From IMG/VR virus record IMGVR_UViG_3300047470_000529, positions 1 through 50,193 of that record: 50,193 nucleotides of DNA; one strand, 5' to 3'. A program made the translations under genes and the position numbers. Positions 6,692 through 16,298 of this stretch are shown piece by piece (position 1 is the first letter of the stretch; each line of letters opens with the position of its first letter). This DNA is from a virus. The notes under the pieces are model-generated. The model did no database searches, was not told the DNA's origin, and was given only the letters and a program-made list of their open reading frames with translations.

Positions 6692-7281
6692 TTCGCCCAC
6701 TCGCCCGTCTTGCCGTGCAGCCACGTCAGGAACTGGCCTACGGTCTTGCCCTTGAGGATCGACGGGTTCGCGTTCGTCGCAGCGTCGCCGGCGATCAAGT
6801 CTGCCCGCGCGCTCACGTCCGACCCGATAACCTTCGCGGCCATGCCGGCGCCGAAGAAGTGCGCAGCGTAGAGCGAGGCGCGATTGATCGGGATACCTTT
6901 GGATCGCAGGATGGACGCATTCTTCTCGGTGAAGGTCTTGGCGCGATTGGTCTGTTCTTCGGCCGTTGGCTTGAGGCCGCCGAACGCAAGGCGCATATCC
7001 GGCCCCCACGTCCCGCCTTCACCGAGCCATGTCGATTTGATGAACTGATAGAGGCCCGAGCCACTGGACGACGCCGCCTTGATATATGGCCGGTCGCCGC
7101 TCTCGATCTTGGAAAGCATGGGCCAGTAGTCGTCAGGCAGATCAGTCGGGATGGCACTCGCCTTAGGCACCCCTGCCCGGTCGAGCGCATAGTGGATCGC
7201 CTCCACCTGCTCTTGCGTGAAGCCAGCGCCCTTTGCGGCACGGGCGGCGTCGAATACGGCTTTGCGTGGGTCGATGGTCAT
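6688..7281 (-). CDS. Endolysin, lysozyme-like / lytic transglycosylase fold
   Basis: 197 residues. The block LSKIESGDRPYIKAASSSGS followed by GLYQFIKSTW (about 56-85) is the lysozyme-like SLT signature, with Glu60 the probable catalytic acid. No N-terminal signal peptide is evident, so export should depend on the neighbouring holin. Some homologues are virion-associated, but the location in the lysis cassette favours an endolysin. Confidence 0.8.
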   Translation of the reverse strand: MTIDPRKAVFDAARAAKGAGFTQEQVEAIHYALDRAGVPKASAIPTDLPDDYWPMLSKIESGDRPYIKAASSSGSGLYQFIKSTWLGEGGTWGPDMRLAFGGLKPTAEEQTNRAKTFTEKNASILRSKGIPINRASLYAAHFFGAGMAAKVIGSDVSARADLIAGDAATNANPSILKGKTVGQFLTWLHGKTGEWAK

Positions 7282-7658
7282 ATCTCATTCCCTTTCAAGC
7301 GCATGATCTCAACGGCATCGGTTGCTACCCGCCGCTTGAGGCCTTGCAGCTCACCTTCGAGGTTGACGATCATGTCGCGAAGCTGGTCCGTCTCGGCTTG
7401 GCAAATCTTGCGGTGATGGTCGTATTCCTCGCGGAGCTTTCGCTGGTCTTCCATGAGGGCGCGGTTTTCACCGAGCAGGATTTCAACCTGCCTCGCATAG
7501 CCATCCCTGCGCGCGTTGCGGTCCTCGATCGAGAGCTTGCGATACTCGCGCCACTCCTTGAGCATCCAGCCTGCGATCATCATTGCCACCACCCAAATGC
7601 CGACGCCGTCGGGAGTCCATCCGGGGTTCTTCACGATTGCTTCTAGTAGCGTCTCCAC
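7278..7658 (-). CDS. Membrane-anchored coiled-coil protein of the lysis cassette
   Basis: 126 residues: one N-terminal membrane segment (about 17-33, GVGIWVVAMMIAGWML) then a long charged coiled coil to the C-terminus. It is ATGA-coupled to the endolysin gene. It could be a second holin component or a pinholin/antiholin-type protein. The single membrane segment alone does not decide. Confidence 0.6.
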   Translation of the reverse strand: METLLEAIVKNPGWTPDGVGIWVVAMMIAGWMLKEWREYRKLSIEDRNARRDGYARQVEILLGENRALMEDQRKLREEYDHHRKICQAETDQLRDMIVNLEGELQGLKRRVATDAVEIMRLKGNEI

Positions 7659-7661
7659 GGT

Positions 7662-8105
7662 TCAATCCGCCGCCCTACGTGCAGCCGCCATGGGCATCCG
7701 CGTACGGATGAAACCTGCCAAGTCATGCAGGAACTCCCCGAGGATGGTCACCTCTTGACGCGCCTGCACCCAAGGCCCCGCCGCCACCATCTGCCCCAGC
7801 GCGATCCAGTAGAGCCAGATCCACTGCTCCCGGCTCGCAGGCATGGCGTAGAGCGTCCAGACAACCGGATAGGGCAGGGCAACCAGCCAATCGGTCCAGT
7901 GCGAGCCCCGGAACACCAGAGCGGCGAGCACAGCCAGATCGCCGGCCACGTAGACCGGCAGCGGCAGGCGATTACCGGCGGCCTGATACAGACCCTCAGC
8001 AATCGCCCACTGCACAAGCAGGGCCAGCGCGCACGGACGCCACAGGCTCCCCGGCGCAAGCCAGAGAGCCACGGTGCCGAATAGGAGCCAGCCCCACCAA
8101 GTCAC
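7662..8105 (-). CDS. Multi-pass membrane protein
   Basis: 147 residues starting at GTG 8105 inside a GTGA overlap. Three to four hydrophobic segments are evident (near 4-18, 25-40, 50-65 and 75-112), with a basic C-terminus. It lies between the tail spike and lysis genes. No family recognised. Confidence 0.65.
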   Translation of the reverse strand: MTWWGWLLFGTVALWLAPGSLWRPCALALLVQWAIAEGLYQAAGNRLPLPVYVAGDLAVLAALVFRGSHWTDWLVALPYPVVWTLYAMPASREQWIWLYWIALGQMVAAGPWVQARQEVTILGEFLHDLAGFIRTRMPMAAARRAAD

Positions 8106-8209
8106 TTTTTGCGGCGTCCCGGGGGTCCATCGCCAGCACCAGTTCCGCCGCCCTGAGGGGTGGCCTGCTGCGGTTTCGGCTTCGGCTTCGGCGCAGGTTT
8201 CTTTGCCAT
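8102..8209 (-). CDS. 35-residue Lys/Pro-rich small protein
   Basis: A short ORF with a good ribosome site (AAAGGA upstream of the ATG at 8209) and a GTGA overlap with the next gene. The product begins with a KPAPKPKPKPQQ run and ends with RRKK. Short Lys/Pro proteins of this kind are common next to phage tail and lysis genes. Function unknown. Confidence 0.55.
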   Translation of the reverse strand: MAKKPAPKPKPKPQQATPQGGGTGAGDGPPGRRKK

Positions 8210-8246
8210 TTTAGGTCCTTTCTTGGGGGTGGTTAGGTGGTGCGCG

Positions 8247-9809
8247 TCACCAGTCGCTGCGCACGCCGACATTTCGGAAACCGGACGTATCCACGTTCCG
8301 AGATTTCACTGTCGCAGCGGGATCGGCACTAAGGGCGATCTGCGAGAGGGGGCCGCGAAGAACGCATTCCCCGATCCAGCCTACCGCATTCTCGTACATG
8401 CCGAACAAGGTCGGGCGGACGTTGGAGCTAAGCCACAAGTCGCCTAGGTCGGTGTCGAGAACCGTGGCTAGCGCGAGGTTGCGCGACAGCCCAATGGACC
8501 GCACCATTCCGCCCGCAGATTCCTTGAGCGAGCCGCCGATTACACCGCAAAACGTTGTGGCCGTGTCGTGTGCCGTGACCATGTTGCAGGACGCAAAGCC
8601 TGAATTTTCCATCCCTAGGCCCTTGGCGATCGGGTTGATCGCCAGCACGACGCACTTGGCCGCACCTCCGAAATTGAGGTTATGGCTATTCAGATAGTCA
8701 GTGATGATTGCGCCGGCAGTATCGTTGAACGTCAGAACATACCCGTGGAAGCTTTCCGCGCTCACGCCACGAAAGGCATACCGCATATCGAGATTTGTCC
8801 CGACGACGACCTTCCGTGTGGCCCCGAGCGTCGTTGGTGCGATCTTGAGCGCCCCGCCGTTATTGTTCGCATCGTTGCCGCCAGCGAACACGAACTTGGT
8901 TCCGTCCTCGCTGCCAAAATAGATGTTGACGTTCGCGCCCAAGTAGAACCCCGGCGATGGCCGAATGATCCAGCAATTAGCCCGAAGCGGCTGAGTGCCG
9001 TTGGGCATGTGTACGTAGAAGGTCGACCCGACCAGCGCCCAACTCCCCGGCGTTTTCTGGCATGACGCCTGCGAGCCGACCTTACGGAGAAGCGGCAAAT
9101 TACCGTGAGCATCAGGTTGGCCCGCCGCGAACACGACGCAATCGACTGACGAAACCGTTCCGGTCCACGTAGCGGTGCCCGATCCATCATCGGTCAATGT
9201 CGGGAACGTGTTGTCGATTTGCTGGACCCATACGTCTCCCGGCGAGGCGGGGTCCGTGTAGGCAAAAAACGACATATCTTTGGTGGCTGTGACCGTTCCC
9301 GAGCCACCTGCGAAACCATATGTCCTATTGTAGTGGGTGGACGATAGCAGCATCGGCCGACCCTTGACGTTGAGCCGGGCCGTCGCTGCTGCGTTCGCAT
9401 TTGCTGCCGTGATCGCCGCGCTGATGGACTGCTTCGCCGCGCCCGCGCTCAGTCCATCGTTGCTGTCGCTGCCCGCCGCGATATCGACCCAATACACCAC
9501 GCCCGGCGCAGAGCGGGCTGTGGAGAAGGTATCGAATATCGCTTCTGGCGTAATGCCGATATCCGCCACCACGCGGTCAGCGCGGTAACTGGCATTGACG
9601 GCGGTGAACCCGAGCCCCGCGAGAAGCCCGCCTGTCGCGATTAGGTCGGCGGGCAGCGATAGGTTGTTTCGCTGGCCGATCTGCGCGGTCCCGATGCCGT
9701 CGATCTGTCCCCCCAACGCACTCCCCGGAGCCGCAGCCCCCGCCGAGGTGGTGGGGCCGCCGAGTTTGGCGTTGGCGAACATTCTGCGGACGAAGTTCCT
9801 GGTGGTCAC
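8247..9809 (-). CDS. Tail spike / parallel beta-helix protein
   Basis: 520 residues from the GTG at 9809 (GTGA overlap, GGAGGG 8 nt upstream). The N-terminal ~100 residues look like a particle-binding region. Next comes VYWVDIAAGSDSNDGLS, the usual entry into right-handed parallel beta-helix proteins, and then many short Gly/Asn-rich strands. As the most distal tail gene before lysis it is the likely receptor-binding or depolymerising spike. Catalytic residues cannot be assigned. Confidence 0.7.
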   Translation of the reverse strand: MTTRNFVRRMFANAKLGGPTTSAGAAAPGSALGGQIDGIGTAQIGQRNNLSLPADLIATGGLLAGLGFTAVNASYRADRVVADIGITPEAIFDTFSTARSAPGVVYWVDIAAGSDSNDGLSAGAAKQSISAAITAANANAAATARLNVKGRPMLLSSTHYNRTYGFAGGSGTVTATKDMSFFAYTDPASPGDVWVQQIDNTFPTLTDDGSGTATWTGTVSSVDCVVFAAGQPDAHGNLPLLRKVGSQASCQKTPGSWALVGSTFYVHMPNGTQPLRANCWIIRPSPGFYLGANVNIYFGSEDGTKFVFAGGNDANNNGGALKIAPTTLGATRKVVVGTNLDMRYAFRGVSAESFHGYVLTFNDTAGAIITDYLNSHNLNFGGAAKCVVLAINPIAKGLGMENSGFASCNMVTAHDTATTFCGVIGGSLKESAGGMVRSIGLSRNLALATVLDTDLGDLWLSSNVRPTLFGMYENAVGWIGECVLRGPLSQIALSADPAATVKSRNVDTSGFRNVGVRSDW

Positions 9810-10114
9810 GCAGCGGCCCTCCGCGTGAGGGTTGAGCCGGCGCCGGCACTGAACTTGAGGTATCCCGCGCCGTCGAACGAGTAGATCCCCGCTGCCGTGA
9901 TCGTCGCCAACGGATTCCCGCTCGCGTCGTAGGCGTTGCAGTTGACGTAGGTTGCCCCGTCGAGCGAACGCTGCGGCTGATACGGCGTGCCAGGCGTCGT
10001 GACGAACTGCACCTCGACATCGCCGTACTTGCGGACATCCCACGCGGTGGCGGGGGTAGCCCACGTCTCGGGATCAACGCGGGTGGGCTCCATGGGGTAG
10101 CCGTCCTTGGCCAT
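9806..10114 (-). CDS. Small tail-associated protein
   Basis: 102 residues between the tail fibre and the tail spike. It has a beta-rich C-terminal half (ATITAAGIYSFDGAGYLKFS) resembling small phage adhesin-adaptor domains. Probably structural. Confidence 0.55.
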   Translation of the reverse strand: MAKDGYPMEPTRVDPETWATPATAWDVRKYGDVEVQFVTTPGTPYQPQRSLDGATYVNCNAYDASGNPLATITAAGIYSFDGAGYLKFSAGAGSTLTRRAAA

Positions 10115-12450
10115 CAGATAATCTCCGCAGTAGCCGAGCCGGTGATCGTGGCGCGGATTTCAATCGTGGTGGAACCGAAGAACGGGAACTCGATGCGGTT
10201 CGTTTCGCCGGTCAGAGTGTAGGGGCCGACGACATCCGCCGTGACCGTGCCGAGGCTATCGCGGGCGTCGATCGCTACTGTGCCGGTGCCGGTTAGGCGG
10301 AGGCGGGGGAGGCCGGTGGTGGAGCGCCAGACGCCTGAGGTTAGGGGGCCAACTGGCGATGCTGCTTCGATAGCCTCGATATCATCCCTCGCCTCCTGAT
10401 CGACCACAGGCAGCGTGAACCCCGGCGTGACCGGGGAAACTGCGGAATCGGTCGTTACAGCGGACGACGTGTCAAAGCCGACCTGGTTCACGATGGTGCC
10501 GGACGCAGTCAGCGTGAAAACCGTGCTGGCGGTGATCGGGCTCGGCAGAACCTGCGTCTGCAAGGCTTCCTCGTAGAAGTCCGCGATCACCACGTGCCCG
10601 GCAAGGTTCGGGTGGAGGGAATCAAAGGATCCGTCAGAGTTTTGGCGAAACTCCCGAGGCGTCAGGCCTGCAGCAATATCAGCCGTGTTTCCGGAAAAAG
10701 CCGGGTTGGCCCGATCCTGCAGATACTTGAGCAGGGTCCGCCCATTCGGGAACCCGGAGGTCGGCAGCGAGCGAGGGCGAGATCCGGGATGTACAGTCTC
10801 GTTGCGGGTGTTCCACGCATTCATCGCGGAAAAGCACTGCGAGGTGTACGTGACACCGTCGATGACGACTGGCGTACCATCAGCGGGCCACGAGGCGTCG
10901 GGAAGCACGTCGCGGGTCATGAACCGGTTGCCGTCCGCTGCAGCCGCGAAGGCGTCGACGATCGGGTAGGCAAACACGTTGACGTGATTGCCATCAGGGC
11001 CCGGCACGCCGCTGTAGAAGATGTTGTTGCCGACCCCACAGTAGTTGTCCGACGAGGCTTTGAACTGCGCGACATCCGGGATGAAGCGCACTGCACCGGT
11101 GAGCGTGATCGCAGCCAGTCCCGCGTCCTGCGTGATGGTGTAATCGTTGGCAGCGCCGTTCGTGATAGCGACGGTGACGTGCCGGGTCGTCGTGCCGTCG
11201 ATAATTGTGCCGGCCATCGTCAGGCCGTCAATTACGTCTGAGCCCCCGGTATTCAGGAACGCATATGCCGCGCCGGCATCGATTGGGTTATTGCCGTTGA
11301 TCGCAGTCAGCGGCTTGGATGCCGCACTGCCGACTGCGCCACCTGCCGGAAGGGCGTTGTCTGCTACGGTGAGATAGAGATCGTAGCCCGGCAGGCCGGC
11401 GCGATAAGGCTGGCGGATGTCGGACGAATAGCGCGCCGTGAAACGCGAGGTCACGCCGCGCCGCGCCGCCAGGATCGTATGCCACTTGGGCACGTCAGTC
11501 GCGTCGTCGATGCTGTTGCCCGAGACGAAGAAGTCCTTCACCGCCGCCCAGTCCTTTGGGACATAGCTGCGCGTGTCGCCATCGAGGGTAACGCTGGTAG
11601 ACCCCCACGATATCATCTGCGTGTCGGGCTGCGTGCCCGTGACAGCCCATGTGGCTTCGACCACGCCATCGCCGCCCCCCGAATACGACGCGACGGTGAA
11701 TCCGGAAATCTTGAGTGGGATGAGATCGGAGGCCTGCGGAATCGAAACCCAGTCATCCTGCGTCAAAGGTGGGCTATCAGCGGCCGCCCCGCTCGGTCGC
11801 CCAGAGTAGCGGAACTCCCACAAAACATTGGGGAACACGTCGTTCTGCAGGAAGCGCGTGAATTCCTTCACGTCAGCGCTGGTGATGCCGACACGGTTAT
11901 TTCGCTCCGTTAGTGTTCCCTGCTGGAGCGGGACTAACCACGATGGGCGCTTCCATCCCGTGTTCGTCAGGTTGTCGGCGGGGAGATCAAACCAGCGCTG
12001 GTCTGAAACGACCCAGACGAGCATCCCGGCGTAGCGCTGATCCGTGGGGATAGCGCCGCGTGCGCCGTAGTCGGGGACTATGATCGGCGCCTGGCCAGCA
12101 TAGGGCAGCACTGTGTCGATGTAGCTGGTGATGATCGAGGTCAACCACCCCGCCGCCTCCCATCCACCCGATATCCGCTGATAGAACCCGTTCGCAGGGT
12201 CAGTCGCAGAGCCGTTGTTGCGGTAGACGTAGCCTATGGTGCCGATAGGGGCGGAAGTGTCGGCGTCTCGGGCGGTGGTGGTGGCGTAGGCTTCGAAGCT
12301 GCCCGCGGCGAGGCTGTCGATATCAATGCCCAGCACCGTCAGGGCGTCGAGGATTTCTTGCTTATTCGGCCAGTTGGCTCCGCTGGGTGGCACGTTTTCA
12401 GTGCGCCACAGACGAAATGCCGATTTAAGGAGGTTGGTGCCGCCGCTCAT
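10114..12450 (-). CDS. Tail fibre with embedded SGNH/GDSL-like hydrolase domain
   Basis: 778 residues. The N-terminus (1-110) resembles a fibre attachment region. About 300-630 looks like an SGNH hydrolase: FVSGNSI (candidate nucleophile Ser313 in a G-N-S variant of GDS), CGVGNN (Asn475/476) and DSLHPNLAGH (Asp610, His613), the classic final block. Between blocks I and III there is an inserted beta-rich domain (about 350-460). The C-terminus is beta-sandwich-like. Such domains deacetylate surface polysaccharide in other phages. Function here is inferred. Confidence 0.72.
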   Translation of the reverse strand: MSGGTNLLKSAFRLWRTENVPPSGANWPNKQEILDALTVLGIDIDSLAAGSFEAYATTTARDADTSAPIGTIGYVYRNNGSATDPANGFYQRISGGWEAAGWLTSIITSYIDTVLPYAGQAPIIVPDYGARGAIPTDQRYAGMLVWVVSDQRWFDLPADNLTNTGWKRPSWLVPLQQGTLTERNNRVGITSADVKEFTRFLQNDVFPNVLWEFRYSGRPSGAAADSPPLTQDDWVSIPQASDLIPLKISGFTVASYSGGGDGVVEATWAVTGTQPDTQMISWGSTSVTLDGDTRSYVPKDWAAVKDFFVSGNSIDDATDVPKWHTILAARRGVTSRFTARYSSDIRQPYRAGLPGYDLYLTVADNALPAGGAVGSAASKPLTAINGNNPIDAGAAYAFLNTGGSDVIDGLTMAGTIIDGTTTRHVTVAITNGAANDYTITQDAGLAAITLTGAVRFIPDVAQFKASSDNYCGVGNNIFYSGVPGPDGNHVNVFAYPIVDAFAAAADGNRFMTRDVLPDASWPADGTPVVIDGVTYTSQCFSAMNAWNTRNETVHPGSRPRSLPTSGFPNGRTLLKYLQDRANPAFSGNTADIAAGLTPREFRQNSDGSFDSLHPNLAGHVVIADFYEEALQTQVLPSPITASTVFTLTASGTIVNQVGFDTSSAVTTDSAVSPVTPGFTLPVVDQEARDDIEAIEAASPVGPLTSGVWRSTTGLPRLRLTGTGTVAIDARDSLGTVTADVVGPYTLTGETNRIEFPFFGSTTIEIRATITGSATAEII

Positions 12451-13181
12451 GGGTAGACACCCGTCATGTCTTCCACAAATCGCAGGGCCTGCCCGTCTGC
12501 GTACCCCATCGTTCGGGGAGCCCGCATTTCCCCGTCGATGCGCATGGTGCAGCGGGGATTGGCGAAATCGAGGGTGGCGCCGGCGGACGTCGCCTCACGC
12601 AGTGGCGGACGGATGCGGATCGTCGCCGTGGTAGCCGTGGAAGCCAGAACCTCTGCGACCTTGTAGGCCCGGTTGCGCCACGTCGCGTGGTCGATCGAGA
12701 ACCAACCTCGCGGCGATCCGTCGAGCAGCGCGATGTTGATCTGGATGACCGTCGCGCGAAGGGCGGCGTCGGCTGCCAGCGTCACATCGGTGCCCGGCGT
12801 CTCGTACAAGCTCTCGTCGGAGAACGGCGTGTCGTCGCTATGGGGCACCCCGTCGAAGAAGAACGCCGGCTGATGGCGCCCGTCGCAGAACGAAACAGAC
12901 ATCGGCACCAGGCCGCCGTCCATCATCGCGTCGAGCATGTCCCAGGCGTTAGCAACCTCGGGGTCGTCGAGGTCGAAATCGTTCAGTTCGAGGACAATCC
13001 TGCCCCCGCCATCCGTGCCGATCAGCGTTTCGTCGCCGCTAAGCGCCGTGCCCCCGGTGATGACGCGACGGTCGATGTACGGTTCGGTGCCGTTGGGCGC
13101 GAAAAGACAGACGGGGAATACCTTCATGCGCGACAGCATGCGCGATGCCGAAGCGCGGTTTTCCCGCTCTCGAAAGGCCAA
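12447..13181 (-). CDS. Tail protein of unknown role
   Basis: 244 residues between the tail-tip hub and the fibre. The TTG at 13181 directly follows the upstream stop and has GAGGTGA 10-13 nt away. ATGs at 13139 and 13127 are alternatives without a clear ribosome site. No recognised domain; the Asp-rich segment DFDLDDPEVANAWDMLDAMM lies near residue 68. The context makes it a baseplate or tail-tip component. Confidence 0.6.
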   Translation of the reverse strand: MAFRERENRASASRMLSRMKVFPVCLFAPNGTEPYIDRRVITGGTALSGDETLIGTDGGGRIVLELNDFDLDDPEVANAWDMLDAMMDGGLVPMSVSFCDGRHQPAFFFDGVPHSDDTPFSDESLYETPGTDVTLAADAALRATVIQINIALLDGSPRGWFSIDHATWRNRAYKVAEVLASTATTATIRIRPPLREATSAGATLDFANPRCTMRIDGEMRAPRTMGYADGQALRFVEDMTGVYP

Positions 13182-15347
13182 TCAGGTTACCGTCACCTCG
13201 ATCGGACCCGTGCGAGCAGATGCGGTGTTCGAGGCGTTGAAGGCCAGCGTCCAGAGGAACCATGTGCCAGCGGTCAACGTCTGATCGAACGTCTCGGTCG
13301 TTGAGCCGGGGCCGGTGAAGTCCGATCCCACCTGCGACGCGCTGCCGAAGCTGGAGGTGGTGCCGGCTAACAACTCGCTATGCCCGAAGTTCGCCGAGGT
13401 GCTGTTCGACCAGCTACCCGTCGCCTTGCCCACGTCTCCGGTCGCCGTGAACGACGTGTTCGGCTCAGGCGCGAGGTTTGCGGTGCTGGTGCTGACGGTG
13501 GAGGTCGCCGACCATTCGGACACACGGCCATCGCCCGTCGAATAGGCAACGGCCACGTCTACCGCGATCTCCGCAGGGACTACGGACGTCACCAGCAGCG
13601 CCGCGGGACCGGAGTCGATGTCGCTGTATTCCTGCTCGTTCCAGGAGGCGTCTGTCGTGGACCTCCACCTCGCGAACCAAGTGATGTCGTCGCGGTCGTA
13701 GCCTTCGACTACGATGCGGACGCGCGCGCCGGTGCCGGTGGAGTTTAGTTCCGCGGTGGCGGTTGTGATTGTGGGCGTTTCGAGGGGTTGCGGGGCGACA
13801 CGGTTGCCAACGGGTGCCGGTTCTCCCTCCTCGGTGGCTGGGTTCCAAGCGTCGATATTGGAGTCGATCGCAACCCAGGAGAACGTCGCGCCGCCCGTCA
13901 TGATGTTGCGGGTCACTTCGGTGATTTCGACCGGGCCGTCATAGAAGGTCGTGCCCGCCTCGATCAGCCGCAGGGTGATGAATCGTTCCCCACGCACGGC
14001 GCGCCCGGCCGGGTTGGTACTCACCGTGCCGCGGTGGATCGCGTTCTGGCGAGCCATCTGCCGCTTGGCTAGGCGGCGAACCTGGCCATGCGAAGGAACT
14101 TGAGGCTCAAGGCTGTCGGACAGGATCTGGCCGCGGCGGGCGATGTCGTCTTCGTCGCGCCACGAGTCCGTTTCTACCGTGTTGTAGTCGTGCAGAGCGG
14201 AGACGTAGGAGCAGGCGATTTCGTTGATCGCATCGTCATCGTCCCGGCCCACCCCTGCCCATTCGAAGGCGATGATTTCGTCGGGGCCGATCTCGACCGT
14301 AGGGGCGTAGAACTGGCCCGCGAACACGATAAATGCGCCCTGGCTGTTCGTGCCCAGCCAACCGTCGCACGCCTTCATCAGCGAGGCTTTGACCGAAGCA
14401 TGCGTGTCGGTGTGCTTATGGGAGACGCAGGAGCGATAGCGCGGCTCTGTGCCGCCGGCCTTAAGGGCGACGGGCTGCTCGCAAACGTCGGACGCCCCCT
14501 GCCAGTAGGCAATCGTCGGCGCAATCTTGGTCACGAAGTTGATCTGCTCGCGCACCAGCATGTAGTGCAGCAATTGCCGCACCGGGTTCTCGGTCCACGT
14601 CCATCCAGCCTCATCAGTCGGATCGGCAGCGTGCGGGTCGGGGCAACGCTGCCAGCGCGCGGCCATGGAGCCGACCGGGACGCCGCTAGCCGGGTATGTA
14701 TCCTGAAACTTCTTCGCCTTCACCGATTCAGCAGTGACGGCAAGGATCACGACACCATCGCCGCGGTGATTGGAGGTCCACACGACCGGCAGAAGCGAGA
14801 CCAGCGGCGCGATTGCGGTGCCTGGAGTGCTGCCATCGGTGTAGTACATCTTGACCGCGCCATCCTGATAGCGCTTGTCATCACCCTCGTTGACGGTGTT
14901 GCCGCTCAGGGTCGCTTTGTCGTCGCCAAGGTAGAGTTGCAGCAGGCCATCCATGCTCCCGTCGTGAACGGCGAAAACATCGACCGCAGTCCCGTTCTCA
15001 GCCGTCTCATACAGGATGTAGGCGCCGTAGAGCCGCGACGCGCCGTAGCCCGATGTGCGAACCGGCCGGGAGGTCTTTACCGCTGTTTCGGTGGTGTCCG
15101 GCTTGGGTGAAGATGGGCCAAGGCCTAGGATTCCAGATAGTGCTTGGATGCCGCCAACGGTGACGCCTAGCGTGATGGCGGCAGACAGAACCTGCCCGAA
15201 GGTCAATGCCGCCGCGGCAGCGGCACCTACCGCACCGCCAGCCAAGGTTCCGTAGACGGCTCCGGTGATCGCCTGCCCTACGCCGGGCACGAAATTGATC
15301 GCGATGGCGGCCCCGATTAGCACCAGCTTGCCCAGAAACTTACCCAT
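13182..15347 (-). CDS. Tail tip / host-specificity (J-like) central hub protein
   Basis: 721 residues from the ATG at 15347. A hydrophobic Gly/Ala-rich segment near the N-terminus (about 5-75) is followed by a hub-like body (SRPVRTSGYGASRLYG, then RQLLHYMLVREQINF) and C-terminal fibronectin-like beta repeats (about 490-720). Size, position after the NlpC/P60-like gene, and the C-terminal Fn3-like region match J-type tail-tip proteins. It overlaps the upstream gene by 8 nt. Confidence 0.75.
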   Translation of the reverse strand: MGKFLGKLVLIGAAIAINFVPGVGQAITGAVYGTLAGGAVGAAAAAALTFGQVLSAAITLGVTVGGIQALSGILGLGPSSPKPDTTETAVKTSRPVRTSGYGASRLYGAYILYETAENGTAVDVFAVHDGSMDGLLQLYLGDDKATLSGNTVNEGDDKRYQDGAVKMYYTDGSTPGTAIAPLVSLLPVVWTSNHRGDGVVILAVTAESVKAKKFQDTYPASGVPVGSMAARWQRCPDPHAADPTDEAGWTWTENPVRQLLHYMLVREQINFVTKIAPTIAYWQGASDVCEQPVALKAGGTEPRYRSCVSHKHTDTHASVKASLMKACDGWLGTNSQGAFIVFAGQFYAPTVEIGPDEIIAFEWAGVGRDDDDAINEIACSYVSALHDYNTVETDSWRDEDDIARRGQILSDSLEPQVPSHGQVRRLAKRQMARQNAIHRGTVSTNPAGRAVRGERFITLRLIEAGTTFYDGPVEITEVTRNIMTGGATFSWVAIDSNIDAWNPATEEGEPAPVGNRVAPQPLETPTITTATAELNSTGTGARVRIVVEGYDRDDITWFARWRSTTDASWNEQEYSDIDSGPAALLVTSVVPAEIAVDVAVAYSTGDGRVSEWSATSTVSTSTANLAPEPNTSFTATGDVGKATGSWSNSTSANFGHSELLAGTTSSFGSASQVGSDFTGPGSTTETFDQTLTAGTWFLWTLAFNASNTASARTGPIEVTVT

Positions 15348-15738
15348 GGCCGGTTGCCCAAACTGCAATGATGTGATGCGGGGCGACGGTCGCGAAACCG
15401 ATCCCGCGATTGCCGACGAATACCCAGCGACGTCCGGTGTAGATCGAGGCCGCATCCTGTCCAGCGATGCGGATCACGCCTATGTCGCCCTCGACAGGAT
15501 CGCCCTCGCGACGGTCAACACCGGATGACGCGAAACCTGCGTCGAACACGGCATCAAGCCCACCAGCCTCGCGAATGATGGCTTGCGCTTCGTCCTCGCT
15601 TTCGTATCCACGCCAGGCGGCAATCGGGTCGGGAAGGCCAAGCAAGAGCGCCCAATCGGCGGGCACGGTAGCGCAGTCATGCACACCAGCCTCGCGGCGC
15701 CGATCGCTGAGCGTCAGCAGGTATTCGCCAAGCCGCAT
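15340..15738 (-). CDS. DUF6950 / NlpC-P60-like tail assembly protein
   Basis: 132 residues from the ATG at 15738 (ATGA overlap). GVHDCATVPADW (about 18-29) contains the likely catalytic Cys22, and the C-terminal VGNRGIGFATV plus HHIIAVWATG blocks match the family. It is expected to act in tail-tip assembly or cell-wall penetration, like lambda gpK. Confidence 0.72.
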   Translation of the reverse strand: MRLGEYLLTLSDRRREAGVHDCATVPADWALLLGLPDPIAAWRGYESEDEAQAIIREAGGLDAVFDAGFASSGVDRREGDPVEGDIGVIRIAGQDAASIYTGRRWVFVGNRGIGFATVAPHHIIAVWATGHG

Positions 15739-16298
15739 CAATCCGGCCCCCACCTTCTAGAGGTCCCGGCATTGATGCCGGCAACATTGCTGAAAATCGC
15801 GTCATCGTTGGATCGGCGACGCTGGTCGGCGTCGGTGAAGAACGCGATGTTCGCCCGGCCGCGCGTGGACGGGCCTTGCACGATGGTGAGGGTGACTGAT
15901 CGAGTGGCATTGCCGTTGCCGTCGCTTTGAGGACGGCTGATCACCAGCGAGCGAGCCTCGAACACTTGCTCCCAGGACACCGTAGCGAGTTGCCAATCGG
16001 GATCGAACTCGACCGTCGCGACATCAACCCGAGCTCCACGCACAGATGGCGCATCCTCCAGCGCGAGACGGGTGCATTCCTCGTCCACACCCGAGACGGT
16101 GAAGTCCAGGCGCTCGACAGTGCCGCCGATCAACTGCTGGAAGTCGGGCACGGTGATAAGCTGGCCGCCGCCGAGCGCGATCGCGCCGACTGGCAGCACG
16201 TCGTCGGCCGGGATGTAAAGGTTGCCGACACCAGACCATAGGAATGCGGGCGGATCGCAGTCGATGCGGAAAAGGATGCTTTCACGAAGCGATGCCAT
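15738..16298 (-). CDS. Tail/baseplate protein, function unknown
   Basis: 186 residues, ATGA-coupled to both the tape-measure gene and the NlpC-like gene. It is beta-rich, with the block RLDFTVSGVDEECTRLALED (about 63-82). By synteny it occupies the place of distal-tail or minor tail proteins (lambda M/L-like). I recognise no domain. Confidence 0.65.
   Translation of the reverse strand: MASLRESILFRIDCDPPAFLWSGVGNLYIPADDVLPVGAIALGGGQLITVPDFQQLIGGTVERLDFTVSGVDEECTRLALEDAPSVRGARVDVATVEFDPDWQLATVSWEQVFEARSLVISRPQSDGNGNATRSVTLTIVQGPSTRGRANIAFFTDADQRRRSNDDAIFSNVAGINAGTSRRWGPD

Noticed and set aside
15077-15083. A fifth GCGGTAA on the minus strand
   Set aside because: The bases 18 nt further on are not C(G/A)TA and the site lies within the hub gene, so I do not count it as a late element.
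14088-15110. A 340-codon plus-strand frame opposite the tail-tip hub gene
   Set aside because: Antisense to a clear J-like protein; Arg/Val/Asp-rich composition typical of reversed coding DNA.
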